From a candidate division LCP-89 bacterium (lineage in GTDB: Bacteria; Electryoneota; B3-LCP), in contig JALGZU010000106.1 in NCBI GenBank assembly GCA_025774735.1, forward strand, positions 1 through 9,569: a stretch of DNA of 9,569 bases, in the 5' to 3' direction. Position numbers and translations under genes: made by a program. The notes beneath the pieces were generated by a model that saw only the letters and a program-made list of their open reading frames with translations, was not told the DNA's origin and made no database searches. This document shows, piece after piece, positions 1 to 6,152 of the stretch (within the stretch, counting starts at the first letter, position 1; each line of letters begins with the position of its first letter).

Positions 1-694
1 AGGGCAGGTCGTTGTTACCGCCGTCCCAGAGCACGATCTCCGCTTCTTCTTCAGCCTGGCGGAGAATAGCTTCGTAATCCACGCCCGCGTAAATGATATT
101 ACCCCGCGTGATGTGGGGCTCATATTCCTCCATCTCCTCGATCGTGCAGTTATGGTGTTTCAGATCGTCGAGTGAGGCGAACCGCTGCACCTTCTGGGCA
201 ACCAGATCGCCATAAGGCATGGGATGGCGTATGGCGGCGACTTTTTTGCCCGCATCGCGCAGGATTTCGCTCACCCGGCGAGTCGTTTGGCTCTTGCCGC
301 ATCCGGTACGGACGGCGCAGATGGAGATGACCGGGCGGTTCGATTTCACCATGGTCCCTTCCCCGCCCAGAAGGACGAAATTGGCTCCGATTGAAATCAC
401 TTCCGATGCCCGGTGCATCACATACTCGTGAGGGACATCCGAATAGGAGAAGACCACGTCGTCGATTTTCTGTTCCTGAATGATGCGGAGCAGATCTTCT
501 TCCGCGTGAATGGGTATTCCCTGCGGATACAGTTCGCCGGCTAATTCCGCCGGGTATTTGCGCCCTTCGATATCTGGAATCTGAGTGGCTGTAAAGGCAA
601 CGACTTCATAATCTTCGTTGTCGCGGTAAACGACGTTGAAGTTGTGAAAGTCACGCCCGGCAGCTCCCATGATGAGTACACGTTTCTTAGCCAT
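1..694 (-). CDS. P-loop GTPase, cyclic 2,3-diphosphoglycerate synthetase-like (3' end outside window)
   Basis: I translated this frame by hand from an ATG at 694; it stays open for 231 codons to the left edge, so the C-terminal part is missing. The N-terminus (VLIMGAAGRDFHNFN, residues 6-20) is a Rossmann-like nucleotide-binding start. A P-loop-like segment follows at residues 127-137 (AVRTGCGKSQT), with K134 and S135 as expected phosphate and Mg contacts. WDGGNNDLP near residues 222-230 is a Walker-B-like motif typical of this family. The family (COG2403-type predicted GTPases) includes archaeal cyclic 2,3-diphosphoglycerate synthetase, but most bacterial members have no proven substrate, so I give no gene symbol. 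A Shine-Dalgarno AAGGTG lies 6 bases before the ATG. The protein looks cytosolic. It is separated from the lamin-tail gene by 303 bases and a terminator, so it is probably its own transcription unit. Family assignment is fairly safe; the reaction is unknown. Confidence 0.85.
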   Translation of the reverse strand, partial: MAKKRVLIMGAAGRDFHNFNVVYRDNEDYEVVAFTATQIPDIEGRKYPAELAGELYPQGIPIHAEEDLLRIIQEQKIDDVVFSYSDVPHEYVMHRASEVISIGANFVLLGGEGTMVKSNRPVISICAVRTGCGKSQTTRRVSEILRDAGKKVAAIRHPMPYGDLVAQKVQRFASLDDLKHHNCTIEEMEEYEPHITRGNIIYAGVDYEAILRQAEEEAEIVLWDGGNNDLP

Positions 695-735
695 GATTAG
701 CACCTTGAATTTTACCTGATTATTGCTGATTAAAG

Positions 736-763
736 ATCATAAAAGATTCATAGCTTCGAACAA
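736..763 (-). promoter_or_regulatory. possible weak promoter for the GTPase gene
   Basis: On the minus strand TTGTTC (763-758) and TATGAT (741-736) are 16 bases apart. The -10 box matches 5 of 6 consensus bases and the -35 box only 3 of 6. It lies 42 bases before the GTPase start codon and its -35 box overlaps one arm of the inverted repeat at 751-805. A protein bound to that repeat could therefore block it. The call rests on pattern match only. Confidence 0.3.
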
Positions 764-805
764 TGCAGCCGGATCGACGGGGTACCTGCATTGCAATCGA
801 AGCTA
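751..805. repeat. imperfect inverted repeat (17 bp stem) upstream of the GTPase gene
   Basis: TAGCTTCGA (751-759) pairs with TCGAAGCTA (797-805), and CAATGCAG (761-768) pairs with CTGCATTG (786-793). The two stem halves are split by a 1 versus 3 base internal loop, and the apical loop is 17 bases. No T-run follows on either strand, so it is not an intrinsic terminator. It could be an operator, an RNA structure in the 5' leader of the GTPase gene, or a small dispersed palindromic element. Confidence 0.7.
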
Positions 806-819
806 AAAATATCTGAATG

Positions 820-856
820 AAAAAAAGGAACCACCCGGGGCCTCGTGGGGGCTCCT
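820..856 (-). terminator. intrinsic terminator downstream of the lamin-tail gene
   Basis: On the minus strand a 10 bp stem forms between 856-847 and 836-826. It has one bulged T and one G-U pair and a 10-base loop (846-837). It is followed at once by seven T (826-820). This is a classical GC-rich hairpin plus U-tract. It lies about 140 bases after the stop at 998, so it may end the lipid A operon, a short leader RNA starting near 913, or both. Confidence 0.75.
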
Positions 857-919
857 CGTTACTTCAGGAAATATATACCTTTATGGATTTTACTGAGTAT
901 AAGGATGCTTGTGAAAATA

Positions 920-948
920 AATTTAATAAAATTAAAAAGTCATGTCAA
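920..948 (-). promoter_or_regulatory. candidate sigma70-type promoter
   Basis: The minus strand carries a perfect TTGACA (948-943), a 17-base spacer and TAAATT (925-920, 4 of 6 consensus bases) in an AT-rich stretch. Transcription would start near 913, within the gap after the lamin-tail gene. It would meet the terminator at 856-820 after roughly 60-90 bases. It could thus make a short RNA or an attenuated leader of the GTPase gene. AT-rich DNA gives such matches by chance, so confidence is moderate. Confidence 0.45.
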
Positions 949-997
949 CAGCTTTTCCCGATATTTTTTCGCCTTGTTCATAATTTTCCCGCGATAA

Positions 998-2653
998 TCA
1001 AAGTTTTCTTGATAACCTCCGAAGGATGTATAACCCCGGCGAAAGCCGCCTCCCCTCTGCATCCCGGCCGTCCCAGGTCAGGGTCGTTGAGCCGGTGATG
1101 CTGTCACCGATCACTTTCAGCCTCCGGCCGCGCAGATCGAAGGCGAGCACCGCCGCCGAAGAAACTCCCGCCGGTGGGGAGATATTCAGGGTGAGTTCCC
1201 CGTGCCGGTCGGGATCGAAAGGATCCGGATCGAAGCTGAAACTCTTCGTGTTTTCCACGCCGGGTATCACCGCTCCTGCGCTGTTGACCTTCCCGGGTGT
1301 TCCGCCTGATGGATCCGAGGAAGGCTGCCAGTTTGCAGGATCGTCCGAAGGCAGGACGGAACTGATCCGTTCCAGCGAAATCCCCGCAAGAATGTCCCAA
1401 CCGGTATAGGGCACCCGGTCCTGGACAGCTCCGGCGGCGTCGTAAAGAGTCGGCGTGTCACCGTCGTCGTTCAGAATCGGCCAGCCGCTTTCCAGCACAC
1501 AGACCGCAAGTCCGCCGGGGAGCGGTAGAGAGAAGATGCTGGAATCCTGGGCGAGCAACGCAAAACTATCGGCCGGAACCGGCAGACTGACTTCCGTCAG
1601 GATTGTTCGGTCCGACGTGTCAGCGTCCGAAAGAGAGAAGGCGTACAGATCGACCGGGAAACCGGAGTGGTTGAACAGCTCTATCCATTCGCAGCCTGAC
1701 CCGCCGGTTTTAGGGTATATTTCGTTGATAATTATTGAATTATTCGGATAGCCACCCGGCAGGATGATCAGCAGAGTATCGTTTTCGGAGCGGTTATCGA
1801 TCAGTGAGTGCCAGGCGATGATGCTGTACGATCCGGCATCAAGGGTATCCAGATAAAGAAAGACGTCGGCAGAATCCGAAGGATTGATGGGATTGAAATC
1901 AACCGTGCCGAGAAGGGTCTCCGGATCGATCCCCTGTAAGAGTCCCCGAGCAAAGACAACCGTGCCGCCCTCGATGGATTCCAGGCCGAGGTTTTGCAGC
2001 CGCGCGCTAATCGTCAACGGTGATTGGTAAGGCAGTGGCGATGGAACAACAGTGAGATCGGTCAGGGCTAAATCGGCCTGTGGTGGCTGTACGCTGTTGA
2101 CGAATCCCGGCGTGCCTAAGTAAGAAAGACTGTTGGCCCAGTTGCCGGGATCGTCGCCACTTTCCAGGCGGACTTTCTCTTCGGAATGTCCTTCGGGATT
2201 GCCGGTGGAATAAGCGACCGAAGCGATGATCTGTCCCAGCGAGTTCTGCAGGATGACCGTATCGCCAGGGTAGTTACTCAGGCCGTTCAGACCGAAATCG
2301 TTGCCGCCACTGATGCTGAGGAGTAATGCGCCCGGAGGAATGAGCGTGTCATATACCGCCGAGCCACCCCAGTAACCCGGGTCGAGTACCAATCCGTACC
2401 CTTCCGGTGGGATGAGCAGACTCTCACCGGCGTCAGTCAAACTGTCCAAATCGTCCTGATCTCCCACCATGTACCCCCATAGATCGATCCAGACCGTTGC
2501 TGAAGTATTGTAAAGTTCGATATACTCCTCGTAATATTCCGATCCTGCCGGATCGAACATAATCTCCGAGAGTACGATTTGTGCCCTTGCCGGGATTGCT
2601 GCGGTTATGAGGGTGAGGAGTAAGGGAGAGAAGACTTTAAGAAATTTTCGCAT
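998..2653 (-). CDS. secreted lamin-tail domain protein with C-terminal FlgD-like Ig domain
   Basis: The 551-residue protein starts with a clear signal peptide: basic MRKFLK, a hydrophobic core at about 9-20 and a likely cut after ARA (residues 22-24). The first lamin-tail domain follows at about 26-180 (IVLSEIMFDP, then EEYIELYN). A CARDB-like beta domain spans about 195-300 (LALTDLTVVPSPLPYQSPLT). A second lamin-tail domain sits at about 304-450 (IIINEIYP, then CEWIELFN). The C-terminal domain at about 470-551 has the WDGRDAEGRRLSPGLYIL signature of FlgD-type Ig or sorting domains. I see no catalytic motif, so a structural, adhesive or surface-display role is likely. It probably sits in the periplasm, on the surface or outside the cell. 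It overlaps the end of lpxK by 17 bases and has AGG 6 bases before its ATG, so it is cotranscribed with lipid A genes. Its specific function is unknown. Confidence 0.88.
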   Translation of the reverse strand: MRKFLKVFSPLLLTLITAAIPARAQIVLSEIMFDPAGSEYYEEYIELYNTSATVWIDLWGYMVGDQDDLDSLTDAGESLLIPPEGYGLVLDPGYWGGSAVYDTLIPPGALLLSISGGNDFGLNGLSNYPGDTVILQNSLGQIIASVAYSTGNPEGHSEEKVRLESGDDPGNWANSLSYLGTPGFVNSVQPPQADLALTDLTVVPSPLPYQSPLTISARLQNLGLESIEGGTVVFARGLLQGIDPETLLGTVDFNPINPSDSADVFLYLDTLDAGSYSIIAWHSLIDNRSENDTLLIILPGGYPNNSIIINEIYPKTGGSGCEWIELFNHSGFPVDLYAFSLSDADTSDRTILTEVSLPVPADSFALLAQDSSIFSLPLPGGLAVCVLESGWPILNDDGDTPTLYDAAGAVQDRVPYTGWDILAGISLERISSVLPSDDPANWQPSSDPSGGTPGKVNSAGAVIPGVENTKSFSFDPDPFDPDRHGELTLNISPPAGVSSAAVLAFDLRGRRLKVIGDSITGSTTLTWDGRDAEGRRLSPGLYILRRLSRKL

Positions 2654-3716
2654 CGGCTGCCTCGAAGAGTCGCTTCAGTTCTCGTTCGAGATGGTCCTTA
2701 CCTTGCAGCCATTCGATGTCGATTTCGAGGACCAGTATAGGGAGCGCCTGGAAGAGCTTGCCCAGCTTGACCGCATCCTTCTCCGTCGTGATCAGGTAAT
2801 CGGCGCCCTCTTTCGTGAATGCGCCGGCGAGCCGTTCAATATCTTTCGTCTTGTAATGGTGGTGGTCAGGGAAGCGGATCAGGTAGGGGATGTCGGCGCC
2901 CAACTGGTGCAGGCTGTTCAGAAACCGCTGGGGCCTGGCGATGCCGCAAAATCCGATCAGGTGTGCTCCTTCGAGGTCACCGAGAGGCACCTCCTCGCCG
3001 GTGCGGTATTCAACACAGCGCTGCGAAACCGTGTGGCAGGCCAGCAGCCGCTCCTCTCCGAATCGCGCCGCGCAGGCATCCCAGACCTCTTGTGAATCCT
3101 CTTCCTCAGGTTGGTGGTTCGCCATGACGATCAGGTCAGCCCGCTCCAGCGCTGATGCTGCTTCCCGCAGTGGTCCTGCCGGGAGTAGCCGCTGAGCCTC
3201 CGGGTGGCAATTTCCGTCAACCAGAGCGATGTCCAGATCGCGATGGATACGGCGGTGTTGAAACGCATCGTCCAAAAGGATTACCGAGGGCGAGAACTGT
3301 TCGATCAGGGCGTGGCCGCCATGCACCCGGTCGTTATCGACTGCCACGGGAATGCCCTTCAGCTTGCGGGCGTATAACTGCGCTTCGTCGCCGGAGACTC
3401 TGGTAGCGCAGACCGGTCCTGATCCCTCGCTCACGATCTTGAAGCCCCTACTCCGGCGCCTGTAGCCACGGGATAACACCGCCGGATTTTGGTTGTAAGG
3501 ATCTTCCTTAAGCTGCCTGGCGAGGTATAGTGTCACCGGGGTTTTGCCCGTGCCGCCCACGGTGATATTGCCGACTGAGATAACGGGCACGTCTAGTCGG
3601 TGAGTTTTGAACAGGCCATGGCTGTAAGCGAAGTTACGCAGTTTCAAGCCGCTTTGATAGATCCGGGAGAAAGGGCTGAGATAGGGGCCGGCCCGGTGCC
3701 ATAGAGCCTCAGACAT
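2637..3716 (-). CDS. lpxK: tetraacyldisaccharide 4'-kinase
   Basis: LpxK transfers the gamma-phosphate of ATP to the 4' position of the tetraacylated disaccharide, giving lipid IVA at the inner face of the cytoplasmic membrane. The 359-residue length fits the family. A membrane-associating N-terminal segment leads to the P-loop VGNITVGGTGKTP (residues 48-60, K58 and T59). Other family motifs are LSRGYRR (81-87), SGDEA (108-112) and LDDAFQHRR (148-156), followed by DLDIALVD. The ATG lies inside the 3' end of the DUF374 gene, with an 8-base overlap (ATGTCTGA) and GGAGG just 3 bases upstream, which suggests translational coupling. Its stop lies inside the start of the lamin-tail gene. All key motifs are present, so the enzyme should be active. 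Confidence 0.96.
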   Translation of the reverse strand: MSEALWHRAGPYLSPFSRIYQSGLKLRNFAYSHGLFKTHRLDVPVISVGNITVGGTGKTPVTLYLARQLKEDPYNQNPAVLSRGYRRRSRGFKIVSEGSGPVCATRVSGDEAQLYARKLKGIPVAVDNDRVHGGHALIEQFSPSVILLDDAFQHRRIHRDLDIALVDGNCHPEAQRLLPAGPLREAASALERADLIVMANHQPEEEDSQEVWDACAARFGEERLLACHTVSQRCVEYRTGEEVPLGDLEGAHLIGFCGIARPQRFLNSLHQLGADIPYLIRFPDHHHYKTKDIERLAGAFTKEGADYLITTEKDAVKLGKLFQALPILVLEIDIEWLQGKDHLERELKRLFEAADAKIS

Positions 3717-4383
3717 CGGCCTCCGTCCCGCCGAAATGAGCCTCGGCTGATTTCACCAGATCCACCATAATGCCTTCCAGTTTCTCCCGCCAGGATTCGA
3801 CTTCCTCTGAAGGTATCTCTTCCGGGATTGTGATGGGATCGCCGTGATAGATCGCACAGCGGGCAAACGGTTTGGGCAGTACGAACCGGTCCCAGCTCTT
3901 GAAACGCCAGCAGGGGCGGGCGGCGAAGGTGATCGGAATTACCGGGTTACCCGAATGCTGGGCCAGATAGAGGGAACCTGATTTGAATTTCAGGCGAGGA
4001 CCGGTCGGACCGTCCGGGAGCATGGCAGCTATGCCACCCTCTTTCAAACGTGCGAGCATCTCATAGTATGCCTCCGTGCCTCCTCGCGTCGATGAACCGC
4101 GCACCGCTCCGTATCCGAGTTTCTTGACAATCCGGGTGACCATTTCGCCGTCGGCGTGGTGGCTGATCATGGCCACGATGCCCTGGTTGCGGTGATAGAA
4201 TACCGGGGCGAACATGCGTCCGTGCCAGACGCAGAAGACAAAGCCTCTCTTTTCTTCGATGAATTTTTGCACAGCTTCCGGATTGATCCTCTGGATGCGC
4301 AAACTCCAGCCGATCAGCCGGATGATCCAGGGACCCAGCCATTCCGCCAGGGTGAAGAGGAACCGTTTTGATTTACGCCGCAA
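3709..4383 (-). CDS. DUF374 lysophospholipid acyltransferase-like protein, candidate late lipid A acyltransferase
   Basis: The 224-residue protein belongs to the DUF374 branch of the LPLAT acyltransferases. Visible motifs are CVWHGRMF (51-58, H54), ISHHADGE (73-80), RGSSTRGG (95-102) and PDGPTGPR (123-130). A hydrophobic N-terminal segment (about 8-30) probably anchors it to the inner membrane. LpxJ, a secondary lipid A acyltransferase of epsilonproteobacteria, belongs to DUF374. The position between lpxB and lpxK supports a similar role here, adding a secondary acyl chain. Substrate and acyl donor cannot be read from sequence. The start is TTG at 4383, chosen because AGGAGG lies 9 bases upstream and no ATG occurs near the N-terminus. 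It overlaps the end of lpxB by 11 bases and lpxK by 8. Family call is firm, lipid A role is inferred. Confidence 0.88.
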   Translation of the reverse strand: MRRKSKRFLFTLAEWLGPWIIRLIGWSLRIQRINPEAVQKFIEEKRGFVFCVWHGRMFAPVFYHRNQGIVAMISHHADGEMVTRIVKKLGYGAVRGSSTRGGTEAYYEMLARLKEGGIAAMLPDGPTGPRLKFKSGSLYLAQHSGNPVIPITFAARPCWRFKSWDRFVLPKPFARCAIYHGDPITIPEEIPSEEVESWREKLEGIMVDLVKSAEAHFGGTEADV

Positions 4384-5569
4384 CGTCGCTGCCCTCCTGG
4401 ATCAAAGTAGTCAGGATCTCCGCCACTCTCCCGGAGGCGCCGGGTTGTCCCAACTTCCTCCGGACCCGCTCCAGATTAGATTTCATCTTATCGCGATGCA
4501 GCGAACTCGTTAACAGGATGTATAACGCATCGGAGATATGCTCCGGCGTGGCCCCACCCTGAATGAACTCGGGGACAACCTTCTCCCCGGCTACCACGTT
4601 GACCAGGGCGATGTTGGGGATTTTCACCATCAGGCGGCCGATTGTATAAGTCAGGGGAGCAACTTTATATGCCATCACCATCGGTGTGCCCAAAATGGCG
4701 GTTTCCAGGGTTGCCGTTCCGGATGCGACCAGAGCCGCATCGCTGTGTGCTTGAAGGTTCGACGTCTGGTTCTGCAGCAGTCTAATCCGGTTTGTGTCGG
4801 AGCCTCTCCGTTTCAAAATGGCCTGGTAAAACGAGATGTCCAACGCAGGAGAACAACCGACCGCAGCCCTGAGGTCAGGGATCCGCTGGACCAGCTTGTT
4901 GTAGGTATCCAGAAAGAGCGGCAGCAGCCGTCTGACTTCCTGGATGCGGCTTCCCGGCAGCAGCGCCAGGAGCCGGCCCTCAGCCGGGATCTTCAGCGCT
5001 TCGCGAAACTCTGGGCGAGTCTGCGTCGTCCGGGTAACTTCGAGAAGCGGGTGACCGACAAATTCGACGGCCAGGCCGGCTTCACGGTAGAGAGGGACTT
5101 CGAAATCGAAAATCACCGCCATTTTATCCACCAGTCGGGATATTTTCGAAATTCTCGACTTGTGCCAGGCCCAGACCTGAGGGCTGATATAATAAAGGAT
5201 AGGGATCGGCCGGGTCTCGCTGCTGCGCTTCAGCCGTTCGGCCAGGCGTAAGTTGAAGCCCGGATAATCCACCAGGATCACGGCGTGCGGTTTCCTTTTG
5301 ATGCATTCCCGCAGTAACCTCTGCATCATGTTCCGGATGAACGGGATGTGGCGGATAACTTCCGTAAAACCCAGAAAGGCGACCTCGTCGACGGAATAGA
5401 GGTTCTCACAGCCTGCTTCGGCCATCTTTGTGCCACCCACACCGAAGAAATGAGCATCGGGATCCAGAGCCTTGAAGGCGGTCACCAGTCCGGCGGCGTG
5501 CAGATCTCCTGAAACCTCCCCGGCGATGACCATGATCTGTTTTGGATTCGTGCTGCCTCCGCCGTTCAC
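4373..5569 (-). CDS. lpxB: lipid-A-disaccharide synthase
   Basis: LpxB (glycosyltransferase family GT19) joins UDP-2,3-diacylglucosamine and lipid X into the beta-1,6 disaccharide of lipid A at the inner membrane. From the GTG start at 5569 the protein has 398 residues, close to the usual 380-400. Motifs are MVIAGEVSGDLHAAGL (13-28), VDYPGFNLRLAE, YYISPQVWAWHKSR, FDFEVPLY, FVGHPLLE, LLPGSRIQEVRRLLP and ASGTATLE, covering both Rossmann halves of the GT-B fold. The frame stays open up to 5704, but the extra 45 residues are antisense-like low-homology sequence overlapping the methyltransferase gene. The GTG overlaps that gene's stop (GTGA) and has AGGG 5 bases upstream, so I prefer it. The 3' end overlaps the DUF374 start by 11 bases. 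Function is secure. Confidence 0.96.
   Translation of the reverse strand: MNGGGSTNPKQIMVIAGEVSGDLHAAGLVTAFKALDPDAHFFGVGGTKMAEAGCENLYSVDEVAFLGFTEVIRHIPFIRNMMQRLLRECIKRKPHAVILVDYPGFNLRLAERLKRSSETRPIPILYYISPQVWAWHKSRISKISRLVDKMAVIFDFEVPLYREAGLAVEFVGHPLLEVTRTTQTRPEFREALKIPAEGRLLALLPGSRIQEVRRLLPLFLDTYNKLVQRIPDLRAAVGCSPALDISFYQAILKRRGSDTNRIRLLQNQTSNLQAHSDAALVASGTATLETAILGTPMVMAYKVAPLTYTIGRLMVKIPNIALVNVVAGEKVVPEFIQGGATPEHISDALYILLTSSLHRDKMKSNLERVRRKLGQPGASGRVAEILTTLIQEGSDVAA
4393..4398 (-). promoter_or_regulatory. ribosome binding site of the DUF374 gene
   Basis: A full AGGAGG on the minus strand lies within the last codons of lpxB, 9 bases before the TTG codon at 4383. It supports the TTG start, as no ATG is available before the conserved HGRM motif. 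Confidence 0.7.
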
Positions 5570-6129
5570 AGTAGCCCTATCAGTGCAAATACGACCACAG
5601 CCACGAGGAGATTGAGGCGCGTGTGTTTTTCGTTGCGCCAGGCGTCCTTCCAATCCGGTTGGATCGGCAGCGACCAATTCCAGGGAGTGAGTCTCGGAAC
5701 CCATCTGGGGACACTGCGGCGGTAGAGTTCGTATTCGATTCCGTATAAGTTAACCAGAGTTTCTTCTTCAAGGGAGACGATCAGACTGTATTGCACTGCG
5801 CAGAATGCCAGCGCAATCAGGATCCAGAGCAGGTGTCCACCAGCCAGGCATACCACCCCGACGTAGATCAAGGTGTTGCCCAGGTAGAGGGGATTTCTGG
5901 CATGGGCGAACGGTCCTGAGGTGATCAGCTGAGGTGCTCCCACATCGCGAGTACGGGTGGCGCCTCCTGCATGCGCCACGCCCCACATCCGAACGACCTC
6001 GCCTATCATAAGGAGAATCAACCCCCAGACGAAGGCGTCCAGAGTGGGCGCGGCGGTATAAACCAGCGCCCCGAGCAGTGGAATGGGGGTATAGCTGCGT
6101 AATTTAAAGAAGAGTTGTCGGATGTCCAT
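5566..6129 (-). CDS. ICMT/PEMT-like integral membrane methyltransferase
   Basis: The 187-residue protein has hydrophobic segments at about 16-27, 33-48, 86-118 and 172-187. The SAM-binding signature of the isoprenylcysteine carboxyl methyltransferase and phospholipid methyltransferase superfamily is present: SGPFAHARNPLYLGN (71-85), then the EEE at 121-123 and LYGIEYELYRRSVPRWVP (127-144). Such proteins methylate lipid or protein carboxyl or phosphate groups at the membrane using SAM. The gene sits 23 bases after the Gfo/Idh gene and overlaps lpxB by 4 bases (GTGA), well inside a lipid A operon. LmtA of Leptospira, a lipid A phosphate methyltransferase, is an ICMT relative, so lipid A methylation is an attractive guess. 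A different membrane lipid or small molecule is equally possible on sequence alone. No strong Shine-Dalgarno precedes the ATG. Confidence 0.85.
   Translation of the reverse strand: MDIRQLFFKLRSYTPIPLLGALVYTAAPTLDAFVWGLILLMIGEVVRMWGVAHAGGATRTRDVGAPQLITSGPFAHARNPLYLGNTLIYVGVVCLAGGHLLWILIALAFCAVQYSLIVSLEEETLVNLYGIEYELYRRSVPRWVPRLTPWNWSLPIQPDWKDAWRNEKHTRLNLLVAVVVFALIGLL
5575..5578 (-). promoter_or_regulatory. ribosome binding site supporting the lpxB GTG start
   Basis: AGGG on the minus strand lies 5 bases before the GTG at 5569, which itself overlaps the upstream TGA in a GTGA junction. This favours a coupled GTG start over the longer open frame beginning at 5704. Confidence 0.5.
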
Positions 6130-6152
6130 TGATGCTGTGTACTGGATGTAGG

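Larger units (their letters stand above)
695..997. other. AT-rich intergenic region with control elements, no gene
   Basis: This 303-base gap separates the lipid A operon from the GTPase gene. Reading leftwards on the minus strand it holds a promoter-like pair (948-920), an intrinsic terminator (856-820), an imperfect inverted repeat (805-751), a weaker promoter-like pair (763-736) and the ribosome binding site of the GTPase gene. The part from about 870 to 960 is much richer in A and T than the coding regions. The open frame on the plus strand (817-1098) runs over the terminator and into the antisense of the lamin-tail gene, and looks non-coding. Confidence 0.7.

Noticed and set aside
817..1098. 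93-codon plus-strand open frame in the gap
   Set aside because: It runs over the terminator hairpin and into the antisense of the lamin-tail gene, with no recognisable domain and no promoter.
1455..1751. plus-strand open frame antisense to the lamin-tail gene
   Set aside because: It has low-complexity, antisense-type composition and no motif; the opposite strand has a clear domain-structured protein.
2607..3095. 162-codon plus-strand open frame antisense to lpxK
   Set aside because: The minus strand encodes full LpxK; the antisense frame has no family motif.
4538..5251. 237-codon plus-strand open frame antisense to lpxB
   Set aside because: It is a mirror frame of a strongly conserved enzyme with no ribosome binding site or domain.
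5570..5704. 45-codon N-terminal extension of lpxB in the same open frame (from ATG at 5704)
   Set aside because: The extension overlaps the conserved methyltransferase C-terminus, shows no LpxB similarity and would make the protein too long; the GTG at 5569 has better spacing and a GTGA junction.
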